This document shows, piece after piece, positions 1 through 6,474 of a stretch of 9,305 nt of DNA. Numbering within the stretch: position 1 is the stretch's first letter; every line of letters starts with the position of its first letter. The DNA comes from Dehalococcoidia bacterium (GTDB lineage Bacteria > Chloroflexota > Dehalococcoidia > GIF9 > AB-539-J10), in contig DAOVDO010000028.1 of the NCBI GenBank assembly GCA_030669525.1, positions 1-9,305 of the forward strand. The letters run 5' to 3'. The translations under genes were made by a program, and so were the position numbers. Below the pieces are notes generated by a model. The model saw only the letters and a list, made by a program, of their open reading frames with translations. It did no database searches and had not been told where the DNA came from.

Positions 1-1
1 T

Positions 2-121
2 TTAATTAATGATTCTGCAAGCAGAGAAGAGGACGAGACAAGAAACCCTGATGCGATTGCTTCAGATCTCTTGGGGGCAGCTCAGAAAATACTTAGTTGG
101 GAAGAAGGTAAAGTGGTATAA
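2..121 (+). CDS. C-terminal end of an unidentified upstream gene (partial)
   Basis: A frame open from the left edge runs 39 codons to a TAA at 119-121. The predicted tail is acidic and charged at first (SREEDETRNPD), then amphipathic (AIASDLLGAAQKILSWEEG), and reads like a genuine protein C-terminus. No family is recognisable from so short a piece, so I assign no function. A competing frame (ATG at 9 to 272) covers the same bases, but its product is rich in Tyr, Arg, Lys, His and Gln with no family-like pattern, and it begins only six bases after a stop in its own frame. I prefer the edge-spanning frame. The distance of about 270 bases to the next gene suggests this gene belongs to a separate transcription unit. 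Confidence 0.42.
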   Translation, partial: LINDSASREEDETRNPDAIASDLLGAAQKILSWEEGKVV

Positions 122-261
122 ACTGATTTACATTCATAGCATTGCTCGCTATTCAAAGGATTGTCACTCATGCTATTTACCAGACCAAGCAAGGTATCCG
201 ATTCCACTGACAGAACACGACCAAGCTAACGTAGGTACTGATGCGCTCTATCACAACACCA

Positions 262-270
262 TGTTATACT
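262..270 (+). promoter_or_regulatory. Possible extended -10 promoter for the downstream operon
   Basis: The string TGTTATACT is a TGn extension followed by TATACT, a five-of-six match to the sigma-70 -10 hexamer. No good -35 hexamer sits 16-18 bases upstream, which is tolerated by extended -10 promoters. Transcription would start near 277, leaving a leader of about 110 bases before the tsaC-like gene. A second TATACT at 363-368 has no TG extension and would leave almost no leader. This is inferred from motif match and position only. Confidence 0.3.
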
Positions 271-292
271 AACGTCAAGAAAGCACGAATGT

Positions 293-338
293 GGCTATTT
301 ATTCAATTATCCCCTGGTAAAGCAAAGGAATTATAGCC
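293..338 (+). promoter_or_regulatory. Possible leader stem-loop upstream of the tsaC-like gene
   Basis: GGCTAT at 293-298 is the exact reverse complement of ATAGCC at 333-338. Directly inside, AATT at 305-308 can pair with AATT at 329-332, with bases 299-304 bulging out on the 5' side. The loop holds CCT and AGG (313-315 and 326-328), which could pair as well. No T-run follows, so it is not an intrinsic terminator. It lies wholly inside the leader predicted from the 262-270 promoter. Ten base pairs, mostly A-T, could arise by chance. Confidence 0.2.
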
Positions 339-388
339 GAGCCTGCGCTATTCGCTCCTAGATATACTGTAATGTTTGGAGTTGTTAA

Positions 389-1039
389 ATGCCTGCAATA
401 GATATACTACAAGAGGAAATAAAGAACGCAGTCGAAATACTCAAAAGAGGTGGGATAATTGCTTTCCCCACTGACACAGTATATGGATTAGGAGCTAACG
501 CTTTTGATTCTAGAGCGGTAGCAAGAATTTATGAGATAAAAGAGCGTCCCAAGCATCAACCATTTCCATTGCTCATCAAGGACACAACGCAAATTAGCAT
601 TTTAGCTGAGCCGATATCTGAGTTTGCGTTGTTTTTAGCAGGTCGCTTCTGGCCTGGCGGGCTGACCCTGGTTCTATCTAAATCGGCTTCGCTACCCAAG
701 CATCTCTCCAGCCAATCCACTGTAGCGGTACGCATTCCCAACCACACTATCCCTATGGCTCTTATCCAAGGTCTTGGGAAACCAATAATTGGTACCAGTG
801 CCAACATCAGCAGCCAGCCAAATACTTTAACGGTTGATGAAGTTAAGCAACGGCTAGGAGATAACGTTGACCTTATTATAGATGGAGGCAGGTGCTCCGG
901 TGGTGAATCAACCATAGTGGATATCACAGGTGAAGTACCCATTATCCTGCGTCAAGGCATTATACCCCAATATGAAATTGAGAAGGCTTTCGAGGAGTAT
1001 TGCGAGGTAAGTAGCGATGCATATTGCTCTAGGCTGTGA
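389..1039 (+). CDS. tsaC: Threonylcarbamoyl-AMP synthase, TsaC/YrdC/Sua5 family
   Basis: This protein should make L-threonylcarbamoyl-AMP from threonine, bicarbonate and ATP in the cytoplasm, the first step of the t6A37 modification of ANN-decoding tRNAs. The 216 residues cover one YrdC domain. Visible motifs are FPTDTVYGLG (26-35), the KxRP pocket at Lys51/Arg53/Pro54, WPGGLTLVL (87-95, where the second Gly replaces the more usual Pro), VAVRIP (111-116) and GTSANIS (134-140), followed by STIVDI and the LRQG strand. The extra C-terminal Sua5 domain is absent, so this is the short form. The ATG at 389 has GGAG at 378-381, seven bases upstream. Its last 23 bases overlap rpiB, suggesting translational coupling. 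The paralogous YciO group is similar, so the exact enzyme assignment is a little less sure than the family. Confidence 0.92.
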   Translation: MPAIDILQEEIKNAVEILKRGGIIAFPTDTVYGLGANAFDSRAVARIYEIKERPKHQPFPLLIKDTTQISILAEPISEFALFLAGRFWPGGLTLVLSKSASLPKHLSSQSTVAVRIPNHTIPMALIQGLGKPIIGTSANISSQPNTLTVDEVKQRLGDNVDLIIDGGRCSGGESTIVDITGEVPIILRQGIIPQYEIEKAFEEYCEVSSDAYCSRL

Positions 1040-1457
1040 CCACCGTGGCTTTAGAATAAAACAGGCGATAATGCAATTTTTACCACAGCTAAATTGCAGC
1101 TATCATGATTTTGGCTGTTATGGTACTGAGCCTGTGGATTATCCTGATATTGCTCAAAGTGTAGCAAATGCCGTGACCTCAGCTGATTTCGACCAAGGTA
1201 TTCTAATATGTAGCACAGGCATAGGTATGAGTATAGCGGCTAATAAGATAATGGGCATAAGGGCAGCTTTATGCCCTGATACCTTCGCTGCGCAGCGAGC
1301 TCGTCAGCATAACGATGCCAATATCCTATGCCTCAGAGGAGAGAATATTGATACTGACTCTGCCCTGGAAATTGTCAGGGTTTACCTATCTACAGATTTT
1401 GAAGGTGGCAGACACATCTCGAGATTAAATAAAGTAAAAGCTCTGGAAATAAATTGA
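1017..1457 (+). CDS. rpiB: Ribose-5-phosphate isomerase B
   Basis: RpiB interconverts ribose 5-phosphate and ribulose 5-phosphate in the non-oxidative pentose phosphate pathway. The 146-residue length is normal for the LacAB/RpiB family. Visible signatures are GCDHRGF (6-12, with the Asp8-His9 pair), the active-site stretch ILICSTGIGMSIAANK (62-77, Cys65 at the position of the catalytic Cys), GIRAALC (80-86), RQHNDANIL (96-104) and a C-terminal FEGGRHISR. One difference is Ser66 where many homologues have Gly (CGTGIG). The ATG at 1017 has GAGGT at 1004-1008, inside the tsaC-like coding region, and the two genes overlap by 23 bases in different frames. Only 45 bases separate it from ilvD with no terminator, so it may be co-transcribed with the branched-chain genes. 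An allose-6-phosphate isomerase or sugar-specific relative cannot be excluded. Confidence 0.95.
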   Translation: MHIALGCDHRGFRIKQAIMQFLPQLNCSYHDFGCYGTEPVDYPDIAQSVANAVTSADFDQGILICSTGIGMSIAANKIMGIRAALCPDTFAAQRARQHNDANILCLRGENIDTDSALEIVRVYLSTDFEGGRHISRLNKVKALEIN

Positions 1458-1502
1458 CAATGTGTGTTAAATTTCTTCTCTTGGAATCAACAGGAGACGG
1501 CA

Positions 1503-3170
1503 ATGAGAAGTGACATGGTAAAAAAAGGCATTGAGCGGGCACCTCACCGGTCATTATTGCATGCTGTTGGTTGCTCATCAGATGATTGGAACAAACCATT
1601 TATCGGCGTGGTTAACAGCTTTAGTGAGGTTGTCCCTGGTCATGTTCACTTACGGTCTATCGCACAAGCAGTAAAAGAGGGAATCCGCAGTCATGGTGGA
1701 GTACCTTTTGAGGTAAATACCATCATTGTATGCGATGGTATTGCTATGAATCACCCCGGAATGAAATATAGCCTGCCCAGTCGAGAACTGATTGCTGACT
1801 CTGTGGAAGTTTTAGCAGAGGCCCATGCTTTTGATGGTCTAGTATTTATTCCCAACTGCGACAAAGTAATACCAGGTATGCTGATGGGAGCTGTAAGACT
1901 TAATTTACCCTGCGTCTTTGTGAGTGGGGGGCCCATGATGGCAGGAAAGTTTTACCAAAATAACCAGGCAAGGTCAGTTGACCTAAGCTCGGTTTTTCAG
2001 GCAGTGGGCGAGACTATTAGGGGAAATATTTCCGAGGCCGAGTTGAGGGAACTAGAATCGGTTGCCTGTCCCGGTTGCGGTAGTTGTGCTGGCATGTTCA
2101 CCGCCAATACCATGAATTGTCTCACTGAGGCTTTGGGTATGGCCCTGCCCGGCAATGGCACAATACCAGCAGTGCAAGCACGGAGAGTTCAGCTTGCCTT
2201 TAAGACTGGCCAACAAATCATGGATACGTTAGCCGGCAATATCAGGCCCAGAGATATTATTACCAAGGATTCCATTTACAATGCCTTCGCCGTGGATATG
2301 GCTCTGGGTGGCAGTACCAACTCTGTATTACATCTCACCGCAATAGCTAATGAGGCAGGGATTCTATTTCCACTGCCTGTGCTCAATGAAATTAGCCAGC
2401 GTATTCCTCATATATGCAAATTGAGCCCGGCAAGTGATTATCACATTGAAGACCTTGATTTAGCTGGTGGTGTTCCTGCAATAATGCAGGAGATATCAGG
2501 GTTGCTAAATCTTGAGGCAAAGACCATTTCAGGAAAACCATTGGGCGAAGTAATAGGAGAAGCTCAAATTAAAAATAGAGAGGTAATTCACGATCTATCC
2601 CATCCTTACAGTGCCACCGGGGGCATAAGCATGCTATTTGGCAATCTGGCACCTGAAGGTGGTGTAGTGAAAAGTGCTGCAGTGGCTCCTGAGATGCTGG
2701 TTCACCAGGGACCAGCACGTGTTTTCGACAACGAAGAGGCAGCTACAACGGCAATAATTAAAGGGGAATTTGAATCTGGAGATGTAATAGTTATCCGGTA
2801 TGAAGGACCAAAGGGAGGACCTGGAATGCGCGAGATGCTGACGCCAACTTCTCTTCTCAGCGGAATGGGCATGGATAAAGAGATAGCCCTTATTACCGAT
2901 GGGCGTTTCTCTGGAGCTACCAGAGGAGCAGCAATAGGTCATATTTCCCCTGAAGCAGCAGAGAGGGGGCCTATAGCCGCCGTAAGAGATGGCGATATCA
3001 TTAAAATAGATATTACAAGCCATAAACTAGAACTGCAACTAACCCCGGAGGAGATAGCTCAGAGATTGAATTCGTTGCCACCCTTTGAATCAAAGATTAA
3101 AACTGGTTACCTTAAACGATATGCTGATAAAGTGAGTTCAGCCAGCTCTGGAGCAGTATTTTCAAATTGA
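1503..3170 (+). CDS. ilvD: Dihydroxy-acid dehydratase
   Basis: IlvD dehydrates 2,3-dihydroxyisovalerate and 2,3-dihydroxy-3-methylvalerate to the keto acids of valine and isoleucine, using an Fe-S cluster and Mg2+. The 555 residues are full length. Seen are [11 protein letters not shown] (77-87), PSRELIADS (92-100), NCDK (118-121, a cluster Cys119 and the Lys expected to be carbamylated), [18 protein letters not shown] (189-206), [11 protein letters not shown], and DGRFSG with the catalytic Ser at 470. Where [2Fe-2S] enzymes carry a Cys in a PCN motif, this one has PGH (45-47), as in E. coli IlvD, so an oxygen-sensitive [4Fe-4S]-type cluster is inferred. I chose ATG 1503 because AGGAG (1492-1496) is six bases upstream and [17 protein letters not shown] is the usual family start. 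An in-frame GTG at 1464 would add 13 residues without a good ribosome-binding site. Confidence 0.97.
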   Translation: MRSDMVKKGIERAPHRSLLHAVGCSSDDWNKPFIGVVNSFSEVVPGHVHLRSIAQAVKEGIRSHGGVPFEVNTIIVCDGIAMNHPGMKYSLPSRELIADSVEVLAEAHAFDGLVFIPNCDKVIPGMLMGAVRLNLPCVFVSGGPMMAGKFYQNNQARSVDLSSVFQAVGETIRGNISEAELRELESVACPGCGSCAGMFTANTMNCLTEALGMALPGNGTIPAVQARRVQLAFKTGQQIMDTLAGNIRPRDIITKDSIYNAFAVDMALGGSTNSVLHLTAIANEAGILFPLPVLNEISQRIPHICKLSPASDYHIEDLDLAGGVPAIMQEISGLLNLEAKTISGKPLGEVIGEAQIKNREVIHDLSHPYSATGGISMLFGNLAPEGGVVKSAAVAPEMLVHQGPARVFDNEEAATTAIIKGEFESGDVIVIRYEGPKGGPGMREMLTPTSLLSGMGMDKEIALITDGRFSGATRGAAIGHISPEAAERGPIAAVRDGDIIKIDITSHKLELQLTPEEIAQRLNSLPPFESKIKTGYLKRYADKVSSASSGAVFSN

Positions 3171-3183
3171 ATGGAGTTATTTA

Positions 3184-4878
3184 ATGAAGAAGACTGGCGC
3201 TCAGATTCTATGTGAAAGCTTAATTAAAGGGGGAGCCGAGGTTATTTTTGGCATCCCTGGTGGTGCTTTGCTACCACTATATGATACCTTTCCGCAATAC
3301 CCACAACTTCGACATATACTGTTTCGTCACGAACAGGGGGCAGCCCATGCTGCTGATGGTTATGCTCGAGTAACCCATAAGGCGGGTATATGTCTCGCAA
3401 CTTCAGGACCAGGAGCTACTAACCTGGTAACGGGAATTGCCAATGCCTACATGGATTCCTCTCCTGTTATAGCTTTGACTGCCCAGGTGCCCAGGCCTTT
3501 AATTGGCAAGGATGCTTTTCAAGAGATTGATATCACTGGCATTACTCTTCCCATAACTAAACATAACTACCTAGTCACCGATACTGGAGATCTGGCAAAA
3601 GTTGTCAAAGAGGCTTTTTATATCGCTACTACGGGGAGACCTGGACCTGTTCTTATTGATATACCAAAAGATGTACAGCAGGAGGAAGTGGAATTTATTT
3701 ACCCCGAGAAAGTCACATTGCCAGGCTATAAAATTATTTCCAAAGGCCACACAGTCCAAATCAAAAGGGCAGCAAATCTTATTAATGAAGCTGAAAGACC
3801 CGTTATTATTGCCGGTAGAGGAGTAATAATATCCCAAGCTTATAACGAAATTAAGGAAATAGCGGAGAAAGCACAAATACCAGTAATCACCACTCTACTT
3901 GGCATTGGCTCCTTTCCGGAAAACCACATACTCAGTGTCGGTATGCTGGGAATGCATGGCTTAGCATATGCTAACTTGGCAGTACAAAACGCTGATCTCC
4001 TTATCGCCATTGGCATGAGATTTGGTGACCGGGCGACAGCAGATACCAGTGGTTTTGCCCCTCACACACGTATCATTCATATTGATATTGACCCTGCTGA
4101 AATAGGCAAGAATATACCCGTAGATATACCTATAGTTGGTGATGTTAAAAACATACTAAAAGCTATGAATCGAGAAATAAAGCAAAGAGATCATCTTAAT
4201 TGGCTCTCGCAGCTGGACCAGTGGCGCTATGAACATCCTTCACTGGAAATCAGGCAGAGTGACAGGATTCTACCCCAATATGTTATTCGACAGATTTACG
4301 AGGCAACCCAAGGTGATGCCACGATAGTTACTGGGATAGGGCAGAATCAGATGTGGGCAGCACAACACTTCGTTTATACCAAACCCAACAGCTTCGTATC
4401 ATCAGGTGGCTTGGGACCTATGGGATTTGAACTTCCTGGCGCTATAGGAGTCAAGGTAGGACATCCGGAGGAAACGGTATGGTGCATTGCAGGTGATGGA
4501 GGCTTCCAGATGACCATTCAAGAATTGGCTACTATAACACAGGAGAATCTTGCCATAAAGATAGCAATTATCAATAATGGCTACCTGGGAATGGTAAGAC
4601 AGTGGCAGGAGCTATTCTATCAGCGTAGCTACGTGGACACAGAACTTTGGAATCCCGATTTCGTGAAAATTGCTGAGGCGTATAACATACCTGGCATTAA
4701 GGTAAAGCACCGAGAGGAAGTGATTCCTGCTATACAGAGTGCAATGGATTACCCTGGCCCTTTCCTTATTGACTTTGTTGTCGAGCCTGAAGAGAATGTA
4801 TATCCCATTGTTCAACCAGGACAAAGTCTAAGCAAAATCCTGGAATCACCCACCACGGATATGGCAAGTAAATATTGA
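3184..4878 (+). CDS. ilvB: Acetolactate (acetohydroxyacid) synthase, large catalytic subunit
   Basis: This ThDP- and FAD-dependent enzyme condenses pyruvate with a second pyruvate or with 2-ketobutyrate, the first common step to valine/leucine and isoleucine. The 564 residues show the N-terminal pyrimidine-binding domain with catalytic Glu50 in RHEQGAAHAADGYAR, SGPGATNLVTGIANAY, and PRPLIGKDAFQE (103-114). A central FAD-type domain follows, then the C-terminal ThDP-binding motif from GDG (437-439) to NNGYLGM (464-470). Trp474 in RQWQE matches the Trp that governs 2-ketobutyrate preference and sulfonylurea binding in characterised enzymes, and Pro103 matches the other common herbicide-site residue. 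Both are unaltered. ATG 3184 has GGAG at 3173-3176 and follows the ilvD stop by 13 bases. The next gene encodes its regulatory partner. The regulatory subunit and the Trp argue against a catabolic acetolactate synthase or another ThDP enzyme. Confidence 0.97.
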   Translation: MKKTGAQILCESLIKGGAEVIFGIPGGALLPLYDTFPQYPQLRHILFRHEQGAAHAADGYARVTHKAGICLATSGPGATNLVTGIANAYMDSSPVIALTAQVPRPLIGKDAFQEIDITGITLPITKHNYLVTDTGDLAKVVKEAFYIATTGRPGPVLIDIPKDVQQEEVEFIYPEKVTLPGYKIISKGHTVQIKRAANLINEAERPVIIAGRGVIISQAYNEIKEIAEKAQIPVITTLLGIGSFPENHILSVGMLGMHGLAYANLAVQNADLLIAIGMRFGDRATADTSGFAPHTRIIHIDIDPAEIGKNIPVDIPIVGDVKNILKAMNREIKQRDHLNWLSQLDQWRYEHPSLEIRQSDRILPQYVIRQIYEATQGDATIVTGIGQNQMWAAQHFVYTKPNSFVSSGGLGPMGFELPGAIGVKVGHPEETVWCIAGDGGFQMTIQELATITQENLAIKIAIINNGYLGMVRQWQELFYQRSYVDTELWNPDFVKIAEAYNIPGIKVKHREEVIPAIQSAMDYPGPFLIDFVVEPEENVYPIVQPGQSLSKILESPTTDMASKY

Positions 4879-4885
4879 GCTATTT

Positions 4886-4894
4886 GGGGGAAAG
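4886..4894 (+). promoter_or_regulatory. Ribosome-binding site favouring the TTG start of ilvN at 4899
   Basis: The purine run GGGGGAAAG lies four bases before the TTG at 4899 and is the only Shine-Dalgarno-like sequence near either candidate start of ilvN. It lies downstream of the alternative TTG at 4875, so it can serve only the later start. Confidence 0.5.
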
Positions 4895-4898
4895 AAAA

Positions 4899-5390
4899 TT
4901 GTTCGATACAAAACATACCTTAGTCGCATTAGTGGAAGACAAACCTGGTGTACTAACCAGAATAACTGGACTTATTCGTCGGCGAGGCTTCAATATACAA
5001 AGCCTTGCTGTAGGATACAGCGAGCAACCCGGCCTTTCACGCATGACTGTTGTTGTCAGTGGTGACTCAACAGAGGTGGAACAGGTCAGGAAGCAATTAG
5101 AGAAATTGATCAATGTAGTTAGAGTTTCCGATATAACTGAAGAGGCTATAGTATCCAGGGAGTTGGCTCTAATCAAGGTTAAATCCACAGCCTCAACAAG
5201 AAGTGAAATCATGCAGATTGTAGATATTTTCAGAGCTAACATAGTTGATGTATCCTCCGATTCACTGACAGTTGAGGTTACCGGCGACGAGGATAAGGTA
5301 GAGTCGTTGATTGAACTTCTTCGCAGCTTTGGCATCAAGGAAATCACAAAAACAGGAAGGGTTGCTTTAACCCGTGGAAGGAAAAGCTAA
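4899..5390 (+). CDS. ilvN: Acetolactate synthase, small regulatory subunit
   Basis: The protein activates the IlvB catalytic subunit and mediates feedback inhibition by valine. An N-terminal ACT domain is clear (HTLVALVEDKPGVLTRITG, then RRRGFNIQSL and LSRMTVVV), followed by the C-terminal small-subunit domain (ELALIKV, IVDIFRANIVDVSSDSLTVEVTG, near the end GRVALTRG). With the start used here, Gly17 and Asn32 align with E. coli IlvH Gly14 and Asn29, positions where changes give valine resistance, so valine control is predicted to work. Two in-frame TTG starts exist. The one at 4875 overlaps the ilvB stop (TATTGAG) and has no evident ribosome-binding site. The one at 4899 has GGGGGAAAG at 4886-4894 just upstream and gives the usual short N-terminus (163 residues). 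I prefer 4899, but 4875 by translational coupling (171 residues) is possible. Family identity does not depend on this. Confidence 0.94.
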   Translation: MFDTKHTLVALVEDKPGVLTRITGLIRRRGFNIQSLAVGYSEQPGLSRMTVVVSGDSTEVEQVRKQLEKLINVVRVSDITEEAIVSRELALIKVKSTASTRSEIMQIVDIFRANIVDVSSDSLTVEVTGDEDKVESLIELLRSFGIKEITKTGRVALTRGRKS

Positions 5391-5425
5391 ACTGCTAACA
5401 GGAATACTATAAAGAGGTGATATGT

Positions 5426-6415
5426 ATGGCTAAAATTTACTATGATAAAGATTCTAACCTGGACTTAATCAAAGGGAAAACCATTGGCGTTATTGGCTAT
5501 GGAAGTCAAGGTCATGCACATGCCCAGAATCTAAGAGAAAGTGGCTGTAAGGTGATGGTTGCTGAAGCATCAGGCAGTGGAGGCTGTAAGGCGGCGCAAA
5601 ATGCTGGCTTCCAGGTAGCAACTGCTGCTGAGGTTGCGAAGGACTCTGATATCATTATTATGCTGACTCCTGATAATTTGCACCCACAAATTTATCGTGA
5701 GTCAATTGAGAAAGAGCTATCCCAAGGTAAAACATTGATGTTTGCCCACGGCTTTAACATCCATTTTTCGCAGATTGTGCCTCCAGATAATATTGACGTA
5801 AGTATGATAGCCCCTAAGTGCCCCGGGCATATGTTACGTCAACTTTACACCGAGGGTTCAGGTTCCCCGGCTTTGATTGCCATTTATCAGGATGTCTCTG
5901 GCAGAGCAAAGGACATTGCTCTAGCCTATGCCAAAGGTATTGGCTGCACCAGGGCAGGAGTTTTAGAAACAACTTTCGCCGAGGAAACTGAAACTGATCT
6001 TTTTGGTGAACAGGCAGTGCTATGTGGAGGCGTTTCTTGTTTGATTAAGGCTGGATTTGAAACGCTGGTAGACGCTGGCTACCAGCCAGAGATTGCTTAT
6101 TTTGAATGTCTACATGAGTTAAAGCTCATTGTGGACCTTATATACCAGGGTGGCCTGAATTATATGCGCTATTCCATAAGCGATACGGCTGAATATGGTG
6201 ATTATACTCGTGGCCCGCGGATTATCAACGATGAAGTCAAGGAGGAAATGAGGCAAATTCTGGCTGAAGTACAGGACGGTAGTTTCGCTAGAGAGTGGAT
6301 TCTGGAAAACCAGGCTGGGCGCCCTAGCTTTAATGCCATGAAGCGACTGGATGCTGAACATACAATTGAAATTGTAGGTAAGCAACTTAGGGATATGATG
6401 CCATGGCTAAAATGA
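5426..6415 (+). CDS. ilvC: Ketol-acid reductoisomerase, class I (short form)
   Basis: IlvC performs the Mg2+-dependent alkyl migration and nicotinamide-dependent reduction of acetolactate and acetohydroxybutyrate. The 329 residues match the short class I form. Seen are the Rossmann fingerprint [16 protein letters not shown] (21-36), [16 protein letters not shown] (129-135, where most class I enzymes have Gly instead of Cys132; E. coli class II also has Cys), [22 protein letters not shown] with the metal-binding Asp/Glu, [11 protein letters not shown], and the substrate-contacting [12 protein letters not shown]. The loop after the second beta strand reads [11 protein letters not shown] (45-55), with Glu47 where NADPH enzymes usually have a neutral residue followed by Arg, so NADH use is possible. 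ATG 5426 has GAGGTGA at 5414-5420. The in-frame GTG at 5417 lies inside that ribosome-binding site and is rejected as the start. Confidence 0.97.
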   Translation: MAKIYYDKDSNLDLIKGKTIGVIGYGSQGHAHAQNLRESGCKVMVAEASGSGGCKAAQNAGFQVATAAEVAKDSDIIIMLTPDNLHPQIYRESIEKELSQGKTLMFAHGFNIHFSQIVPPDNIDVSMIAPKCPGHMLRQLYTEGSGSPALIAIYQDVSGRAKDIALAYAKGIGCTRAGVLETTFAEETETDLFGEQAVLCGGVSCLIKAGFETLVDAGYQPEIAYFECLHELKLIVDLIYQGGLNYMRYSISDTAEYGDYTRGPRIINDEVKEEMRQILAEVQDGSFAREWILENQAGRPSFNAMKRLDAEHTIEIVGKQLRDMMPWLK

Positions 6416-6474
6416 GTAAGCTAACAAAGCATATAGTAGAAACCAACATGACGCAGTAAAGCTAAAGGAATTGA

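Larger units (their letters stand above)
122..388. other. Intergenic region with no convincing gene
   Basis: These 267 bases lie between the probable end of the upstream gene and the tsaC-like start. No frame gives a credible protein. I looked for a tRNA (no GTTC-type T-loop within a cloverleaf), for a T-box leader (no AGGGTGGNACCGCG-like antiterminator), and for a leader peptide rich in Leu, Ile or Val codons; none is present. A short hairpin, ATAGC at 136-140 with GCTAT at 148-152, has no following T-run and is not a convincing terminator. A possible promoter and a leader stem-loop are listed separately. Confidence 0.6.

Noticed and set aside
136..152. Hairpin ATAGC/GCTAT as a terminator of the upstream gene
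   Set aside because: The stem is only five base pairs and no T-run follows.
9..272. 87-codon ATG open frame near the left edge
   Set aside because: Its product has no recognisable motif and an odd composition, and it overlaps a more protein-like frame that runs in from the edge.
556..942. Antisense open frame (128 codons) across the tsaC-like gene
   Set aside because: It is opposite well-conserved YrdC-domain motifs and shows no family features of its own.
1464..1502. GTG at 1464 as the ilvD start
   Set aside because: It would add 13 residues not typical of the family, while ATG 1503 has a well-placed AGGAG and the standard N-terminus.
4880..5347. Long antisense open frame (155 codons) across ilvN
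   Set aside because: It lies entirely opposite a clear ilvN gene, has low-complexity Ser/Thr/Leu-rich translation, and is a coding shadow.
5819..5821. Cys132 in the IlvC APKCPGH motif as a damaging substitution
   Set aside because: Cys occurs at the same place in E. coli-type (class II) reductoisomerases (PKCPG), so it is tolerated by the family.
6432..6437. TATAGT as a -10 element for a separate leuA promoter
   Set aside because: No -35-like hexamer lies at suitable spacing and there is no TG extension; co-transcription with ilvC is simpler.
6412..6459. 15-codon ATG frame overlapping the ilvC stop (ATGA) in the ilvC-leuA gap
   Set aside because: It lacks a clear ribosome-binding site and has no run of leucine or other regulatory codons, so it is not a leader peptide; it is probably chance.
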